From contig NZ_JACHJQ010000002.1 of the NCBI RefSeq assembly GCF_014203735.1, positions 929,224 through 993,223 on the forward strand: a stretch of DNA of 64,000 nt, read 5' to 3'. Positions 59,977-64,000 of this stretch are shown here, piece by piece. The notes beneath the pieces were generated by a model, which worked only from the letters and a program-made list of their open reading frames with translations, did not search any database and was not told the DNA's origin. The position numbers and the translations under genes were made by a program. How positions within the stretch are numbered: position 1 is the stretch's first letter; each line of letters begins with the position of its first letter. Source of the DNA: Actinophytocola algeriensis. GTDB taxonomy: Bacteria > Actinomycetota > Actinomycetes > Mycobacteriales > Pseudonocardiaceae.

Positions 59977-61796
59977 CGACGGACGTGCCGGACGGGCACA
60001 GGTGGCGTACCGCGCGAGGGTTGGCGCCCGCGGTGGCGCTGGCCTTCCGGGGCGCACCCGCGCAGCTGGGGCTGCTGAGCGTGGTCGCGTTGGCAGGGGC
60101 GGTACTCCCGGTCGCGATCACCTGGCTGACCAAGCTGGTCATCGACTCGGTGACCGGGGGCTCCGCGACAGACGCGCTGCTTCCGCTGGCGATCGCACTT
60201 GCCGTGCTCGGCGCGTTGACCGCGACGCTTGCGCAGCTCACGCAGTACCTCTCCGCGGAAGCGCAACGGCGCATCAGCCGAGCGGCCAAGGACCGGCTGT
60301 ACCAGGCGGTGAACCGGTTCCCCGGACTCGGCCGGTTCGAGGATCCTCGGTTCCTCAACCAGCTGCGTCTGGCGGAAGCCGCCGACAGTGCTCCCGCGCA
60401 GCTGACCACCGCGACGATGCAGCTGGTCAGGAACGCGATCACGGCACTCGGGCTGTTCGGATCGCTGTATGTCATCAGCCCGCTCATCGCCTGCGTCGTC
60501 CTGGTCGCCGCGCTGCCGACACTTTTCGCCGAGCTCGCGCTGACACAACGCCGGGTGAACACCACGACGCGGCTGAGCCCGGACGAACGCCGCGAGCTCT
60601 TCTACCAGATGCTGCTGTCCGATGAGCGCGCCAGCAAGGAGATCCGGCTGTTCGGCACCGGCGATTTCCTGCGCGGCAGGATGATGCGCACGATGTCGGG
60701 TATCCACGCCGCCCGGCGCGCACTCGACCGCCGCGAACTGTTCGTCCAAAGTGGCCTCGAGCTCTTCGCCGCCGCCGTCGCGGGCACGGGTCTGGTCTGG
60801 GCGATCCTCGCGGCAGGCCGCGGTGAGCTGACCGCGGGCGACATCGCCATGTTCATCGCCGCGGTCGCGGGTGTGCAGACGGCGGTGGCGGGCATCGTGT
60901 CGTTGCTGGCGCAGACGAACGAACAGCTGATGATCTTCACCCACTACACCGTCGTGGTCAGCGCTCCGCCAGAGCTGCCCATCGCGGAGCACCCGGTGCC
61001 GACGCCGGAACTGCGCCGCGGGATCGTGCTCGACGACGTGTGGTTCCGCTATGGCGACGACCTGCCGTGGGTGCTGCGAGGCGTGTCGCTCACCATTCCG
61101 TACGGCATGGCCGTGGGTCTGGTCGGGAAGAACGGCGCTGGCAAGTCCACCATCGTCAAACTCCTGTGCCGGATGTACGACCCGACGAAGGGCAGAATCA
61201 CCTGGGACGGAGTCGACCTGCGCGATCTCGATCCGGCCCGGCTACGGGATCGTATTGGTGCGGTGTTCCAGGACTTCATGTCCTATGACCTCACCGCGGC
61301 GGAGAACATCGCGCTCGGCGACCTCACGGCGCTGGCGGATCCGGCTCGGATCACCGCGGCTGCCGCGCGTGCGGACATCCACGATGTCGTCGAGAACCTT
61401 CCGGGCGGCTACCGCACCATGCTCAGCCGCATGTTCGCCGATGACGACGGATCGGACGGGACCGGGGTCGTCCTGTCCGGCGGACAGTGGCAGCGATTGG
61501 CGCTGGCAAGGGCCTTCCTCCGCGCCGAGGCAGACCTGTTGATCCTCGACGAGCCGAACGCGGGCCTCGATCCGGAGGCCGAAGCCGAGTCGCACGCCAG
61601 GATCAGCGCGTTGCGGGCGGGAAGCACCTCGGTGCTGATCTCGCACCGGCTCGGTACGCTGCGCGATGCCGATCTGATCGTCGTCCTGGACGACGGGGCA
61701 GTCACGGAGGCCGGTACCCACACGTCACTGCTCGCAAGCGGTGGCACCTACGCCCGCCTGTTCGCCACACAGGCCAAGGGTTACCAGAGCGAATAA
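59973..61796 (+). CDS. ABC exporter (half-transporter, TMD-NBD)
   Basis: A 607-residue type IV exporter half-unit that would work as a homodimer. Six membrane helices (residues 25-320) precede the ATPase: Walker A VGLVGKNGAGKSTI (about 381-394), Q-loop VFQDFMSYDL, signature LSGGQWQRLALARA (about 501), Walker B LLILDEPNAGLD and the H-loop ISHRLG. There is no C39 peptidase domain, so leader removal must be done by another enzyme, and the S26 peptidase fits. The substrate is probably the nearby Cys-rich peptide. ATG 59973 overlaps the S26 stop. Confidence 0.9.
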   Translation: MTTDVPDGHRWRTARGLAPAVALAFRGAPAQLGLLSVVALAGAVLPVAITWLTKLVIDSVTGGSATDALLPLAIALAVLGALTATLAQLTQYLSAEAQRRISRAAKDRLYQAVNRFPGLGRFEDPRFLNQLRLAEAADSAPAQLTTATMQLVRNAITALGLFGSLYVISPLIACVVLVAALPTLFAELALTQRRVNTTTRLSPDERRELFYQMLLSDERASKEIRLFGTGDFLRGRMMRTMSGIHAARRALDRRELFVQSGLELFAAAVAGTGLVWAILAAGRGELTAGDIAMFIAAVAGVQTAVAGIVSLLAQTNEQLMIFTHYTVVVSAPPELPIAEHPVPTPELRRGIVLDDVWFRYGDDLPWVLRGVSLTIPYGMAVGLVGKNGAGKSTIVKLLCRMYDPTKGRITWDGVDLRDLDPARLRDRIGAVFQDFMSYDLTAAENIALGDLTALADPARITAAAARADIHDVVENLPGGYRTMLSRMFADDDGSDGTGVVLSGGQWQRLALARAFLRAEADLLILDEPNAGLDPEAEAESHARISALRAGSTSVLISHRLGTLRDADLIVVLDDGAVTEAGTHTSLLASGGTYARLFATQAKGYQSE

Positions 61797-61802
61797 AGAA
61801 AA

Positions 61803-61828
61803 CGGCGGCGTTCGTTCGAACGCCGCCG
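61803..61828. terminator. bidirectional terminator between exporter and peptide genes
   Basis: A perfect 12-bp inverted repeat (CGGCGGCGTTCG, 61803-61814, with its complement 61817-61828) lies 6 bp after the exporter stop and 14 bp after the peptide stop on the other strand. It serves both convergent transcripts. Confidence 0.8.
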
Positions 61829-61842
61829 CCGGTCATGCGGGT

Positions 61843-62055
61843 CTACGGGGCGCAGCCGGGGTCAGCCGCACAGGTACGGGTCTCCGTCTGGCATCCCGGG
61901 CCGGACAGGCACACCTTGGTCCGGTACCTGCGGTTTCCGTTGCAACCACCGCACTGGCCGACCCAGCGGCACGGCGGACAGATCGCGGATGCCTCGATCT
62001 TTGGTGCGAATACGGAGAGCAGGCGGTCACTCAAGCTTCCGACAAACTTTGTCAT
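61843..62055 (-). CDS. eight-cysteine secreted peptide precursor
   Basis: A 70-residue precursor. Residues 1-25 (begins MTKFVGSLSDRLLSVF) form an amphipathic leader without a Sec-type hydrophobic core, ending A22-S23-A24, an Ala-x-Ala site for S26 peptidases. Cleavage there leaves a 46-residue peptide with cysteines at 26, 29, 35, 38, 49, 55, 62 and 68, net positive, rich in Gly, Arg and Thr. The Cys/Arg pattern (CGGCNGNRRYRTKVC, TETRTC) recalls thrombospondin type 1 repeats, but no homology is claimed. AGGAGG (62061-62066) is perfect for ATG 62055. The neighbours offer export, trimming and disulfide formation. Zinc binding is the main alternative. Confidence 0.8.
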   Translation of the reverse strand: MTKFVGSLSDRLLSVFAPKIEASAICPPCRWVGQCGGCNGNRRYRTKVCLSGPGCQTETRTCAADPGCAP

Positions 62056-62076
62056 GAATACCTCCTAAGTGCGGAA

Positions 62077-62105
62077 ACGATAACCGAGCCACCCAAGATG
62101 ATCAA
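62077..62105 (-). promoter_or_regulatory. promoter of the peptide gene
   Basis: On the minus strand TTGATC (62100-62105) and TATCGT (62077-62082) are separated by 17 bp. Transcription would start near 62070, leaving a leader of about 15 bases that contains the AGGAGG ribosome-binding site. Confidence 0.6.
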
Positions 62106-62120
62106 GACTTCGACAATCCC

Positions 62121-62137
62121 GCTTTCGACGCGAAAGC
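62121..62137 (-). promoter_or_regulatory. palindrome upstream of the peptide promoter
   Basis: GCTTTCG (62121-62127) and CGAAAGC (62131-62137) form a perfect inverted repeat with a three-base centre, just upstream of the -35 of the peptide promoter. Its position suits an activator or repressor site. Confidence 0.45.
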
Positions 62138-62234
62138 ATTCAGTGATTCAACATGTTTCGCCGAGTTCACCTATTAGCAGCAAACTGGGACATGGTCGAG
62201 TCCGAAGTGGTCTTCTCCGAAATCGGGACGCTGA

Positions 62235-62263
62235 CGCACACTGGGGACGTTCCCCGGTTGAAC
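62235..62263 (-). promoter_or_regulatory. degenerate StrR-type binding site
   Basis: On the minus strand GTTCAACCG (62255-62263), 11 bases, then CAGTGTGCG (62235-62243). The StrR consensus is GTTCGActG-N11-CagTcGAAc: the left arm matches 7 of 9 and the right arm only its first 4 bases, with the exact N11 spacing. It lies just after the StrR-like gene and about 180 bp before the peptide gene. Confidence 0.35.
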
Positions 62264-62274
62264 ACCCGTTGACA

Positions 62275-63411
62275 TCACGGCGCAGGCGGTTCGTGCCGCC
62301 GCTGGCCCGGCAGGCGTTCGCCGGAGCCCTTGGCGACCTCGTCGAGGTGCGCCGCGAACTGCTGCCACGCCAAGGCGAGCTCGTGGGCCCGATCAGCGAG
62401 CGACGGCGCCCAGTACGGGGGCACGCTGTCGGACAGGCGCCGCCATCCACCGCCCGCGATGGAATGCGAGCCGAACAGCTGCAGCACGGCGCGGCCCGCT
62501 TCTGTGAACCTGAGCGAGGGATCGGCCCTCAGCCTTCGCATCATCGACGCCCACTGCACGTCAGGGACGTCCGGGACAGCGATGCTGTGCACGTGCGCCG
62601 GCGGCTCCTCCGCGCGCCGGACGAGGCCGACGACCGGTTCACCATCCCGAACGCTCCCCGGTGGTACCGGCGAGGTTTCGGCGTTGTGGACGTTCACCTC
62701 CCGCCGTACGGCGTGGACGGTGCCGACCGAGACACCCGCGGCCCTGGCCACCGTCCGGAGCGAGGCATCGGGATCACGACGGACGATCTCCGCCGCACGC
62801 TCCCGGCCGCCGCGCCCGAGCGGACGGGCGTAGCCGTCGCGGCCGACCCTGCTCGTGGCCTCCGGGAGGTGCTCGGCGAGGTCACGCCGAATCCGCCCGA
62901 CAGTCTTGTGCGCCAGCCCGGTCACGCCCGCGATCATCCGGTCCGACCAGTGCGAATGCGTCGTCAGCACCCGTTCCGCCGCGGCCTTGCGATCGGCGAG
63001 CGACAGGGGCAGCCCGTGGGCGACGTTCGCCCTGACCTTCTCCACGAAGATCTCGTTCGGCCCACAGTCGAGGAATCGGACCCCGATCGCGCGCTGCCCT
63101 CGCAGCTGGGCGGCTCGGAGCCGGTGCATGCCGTCGATGACGAGCATCGACGGCCAGTGCACCAGGATCGGGGGCAGCGGCTCGTCCGTTTCGGCGAGCC
63201 GCTGGATGTGTTCCTCGTCCTCCCCGTCCAGCCGAGGCGAGTCACCCCGCACGAGATCGCTGATCGACACCATCGAGACGGCGTCGGCGAACTCGGGCCC
63301 GGTGGGGCCCGTCACCGTCGACGATACCGAGCGGGGTCGGGACGGACTGGGCATCGGCAACGATTCTGAACCCACGGCGGCTCCACCATCGTGTCGGCGG
63401 GTCAGGGCCAC
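62275..63411 (-). CDS. StrR-family (ParB-like) pathway-specific regulator
   Basis: A 378-residue DNA-binding protein. Residues about 45-135 form the ParB-like N-terminal domain (SISDLVRGDSPRL, LPPILVHWPSMLVIDGMHRL, VRANVAHGLPLSLADRKAAA), followed by a helix-turn-helix (WSDRMIAGVTGLAHKTVGRI) and a second one (DASLRTVARAAGVSVGTVHA). This is the layout of StrR, NovG and Bbr activators of antibiotic clusters, not of chromosome-partition ParB. The start is GTG 63411 with GGAAGG; a longer frame to 63459 would run through the promoter. Likely target: the peptide gene and/or its export operon. Confidence 0.85.
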   Translation of the reverse strand: MALTRRHDGGAAVGSESLPMPSPSRPRSVSSTVTGPTGPEFADAVSMVSISDLVRGDSPRLDGEDEEHIQRLAETDEPLPPILVHWPSMLVIDGMHRLRAAQLRGQRAIGVRFLDCGPNEIFVEKVRANVAHGLPLSLADRKAAAERVLTTHSHWSDRMIAGVTGLAHKTVGRIRRDLAEHLPEATSRVGRDGYARPLGRGGRERAAEIVRRDPDASLRTVARAAGVSVGTVHAVRREVNVHNAETSPVPPGSVRDGEPVVGLVRRAEEPPAHVHSIAVPDVPDVQWASMMRRLRADPSLRFTEAGRAVLQLFGSHSIAGGGWRRLSDSVPPYWAPSLADRAHELALAWQQFAAHLDEVAKGSGERLPGQRRHEPPAP

Positions 63412-63436
63412 GAACCTTCCGGACAAACCTGGTGGC

Positions 63437-63484
63437 AGCCTAGGAACCACGACTGACACGGGACTGCCCGTACTCCACCCGTAC
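63437..63484 (-). promoter_or_regulatory. promoter with GTACGGG direct repeats, StrR-like copy
   Basis: On the minus strand GTACGGG occurs at 63478-63484 and 63467-63473, four bases apart, with TAGGCT (63437-63442) as -10 after 24 bases. Spacing and most intervening bases equal those of the response-regulator promoter at 23622-23669. The mRNA starts near 63430, about 20 bases before GTG 63411. Confidence 0.65.
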
Positions 63485-63638
63485 TCGCCTTACCCGCTGG
63501 TCAGCCACCGGCCGCGGCTGCCGGTCCGGGACGCGGAGTCGAAGTCGGAGCCGGGATGGCGCCCACCACACCCGGGACGTATCGCTCCACAGTGGACACC
63601 GACTGGACCAGTTGCCGATCGGTCGGCACAATGCCGGG

Positions 63639-64000
63639 ATGCCACCCGACGTCGACGACACCTGGGACCGGATCGAAGCCTGGCTGCGGACCAACGCGCC
63701 CGCCTCCGACGAGCATCTCGGCATACCCGCGCGCAGGGACACGATCCCACCTGTCGCGGCGCTGGTGGACGAGCCGCTGCCCGACGACCTGGTCACGTGG
63801 TGGCGCCGCTCGTGCGGGACGACCAGTTTCCTCGCGGGCCGGCTGCTGACCGGGTTCGCCCCGTACTCGATCGACGAGGCCGTGGAGTGCCGCACGATGA
63901 TGCTGGAGATCGCGGCGTGCGACGACTCGGAACTGGCCGACCTGTCGGCGGAACCCGCGGGCTCCCCGTGCTGGCACTGGTTGCCGATGTGGGTACCCAT
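63639..64000 (+). CDS. SMI1/KNR4 (SUKH) family protein, 3' end outside window
   Basis: At least 120 residues from ATG 63639, open to the end of the window. The sequence fits a SMI1/KNR4-type protein: WDRIEAWLRTNAPASDEHLG at the start, LVDEPLPDDLVTWWRRSCG, and FAPYSIDEAVECRTMMLEI, the family's pattern of a helical start, a WW-type turn and a strand with Pro-Tyr. These proteins often act as immunity or regulatory factors; no toxin is visible. No ribosome-binding site is present, and CACAAT (63627-63632) could be a leaderless -10. Confidence 0.7.
   Translation, partial: MPPDVDDTWDRIEAWLRTNAPASDEHLGIPARRDTIPPVAALVDEPLPDDLVTWWRRSCGTTSFLAGRLLTGFAPYSIDEAVECRTMMLEIAACDDSELADLSAEPAGSPCWHWLPMWVP

Noticed and set aside
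61843-62055. Lanthipeptide, lasso or sactipeptide precursor
   Set aside because: No LanB/LanC/LanM, lasso cyclase, or radical SAM enzyme is present in the locus.
62275-63411. Chromosome or plasmid partition ParB
   Set aside because: The protein has the StrR/NovG layout, stands alone without ParA, and no parS-like or replication genes are nearby.
1-64000. tRNA, rRNA, CRISPR arrays, intact insertion sequences
   Set aside because: None was seen by eye on either strand; a covariance-model search would be needed to exclude small RNAs.

Overview
The window is 64 kb of very GC-rich actinobacterial chromosome. Codon use, GTG and TTG starts, many promoters placed for leaderless mRNAs, an Lsr2 nucleoid protein, a StrR-family regulator, EspC-like and WXG100-like genes and short GTGAA...TTTCAC intergenic repeats all suggest a filamentous actinomycete, most likely of the Pseudonocardiaceae. 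That assignment is inference, because no rRNA or other marker gene is present. I saw no tRNA, rRNA, CRISPR array, intact insertion sequence or phage module.

Layout. 1-7.5 kb: end of an APC permease, a three-gene set (RsbW-like ATPase, DUF3253, tiny cationic protein), Lsr2, a VanZ-like protein, a HEAT-repeat locus and a small run of unassigned genes, several carrying apparent reading-frame lesions. 7.5-15.4 kb: a deletion scar joining the remains of an ECF41-type sigma factor and its carboxymuconolactone decarboxylase partner, then unassigned genes, an HNH protein, an APH-like kinase, a cyclase-like/NB-ARC/TPR protein and a SUKH-4 protein. 15.4-24 kb: P450 plus GNAT pair, VanX-like dipeptidase, MOSC protein, a WYL regulator broken by an amber codon beside its probable VOC target, an NAD(P)-binding protein with a CPBP protease, and an orphan NarL-type response regulator. 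24-35 kb: a large NHL-repeat surface protein, two tandem membrane-anchored Hsp70-like ATPases, and a short operon with EspC-like and WXG100-like proteins. 34.9-39.9 kb: TesB, acyl-CoA ligase, enoyl-CoA hydratase and TetR in one operon, then a secreted S1 protease whose promoter is covered by two DasR-type sites. 40.2-56.5 kb: an exopolysaccharide locus (deacetylase, O-antigen-ligase-like protein, three GT4 and one GT87 glycosyltransferases, Wzz-like protein, flippase, glycoside hydrolase, PNPT-type initiating transferase, GT2, FAD oxidoreductase, WecB epimerase). 56.6-58.2 kb: a secreted sugar dehydrogenase and an SDR pseudogene.

58.3-63.5 kb holds the most interesting locus. A four-gene operon (MauE-like membrane protein, MauD/TlpA-like thioredoxin, S26 signal peptidase, ABC exporter) converges on a 70-residue peptide gene with eight cysteines and an A-S-A motif just before the first cysteine. 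Upstream of the peptide gene, on the same strand, is a StrR-family regulator. I infer a self-contained system that makes, oxidatively folds, trims and exports a disulfide-rich peptide. The StrR-like gene and the response-regulator gene 40 kb away share a conserved promoter with two 7-bp direct repeats, so they are probably controlled together.

At least six genes carry a frameshift, nonsense codon or truncation. This is either local gene decay or residual sequencing error, and each case is described separately.
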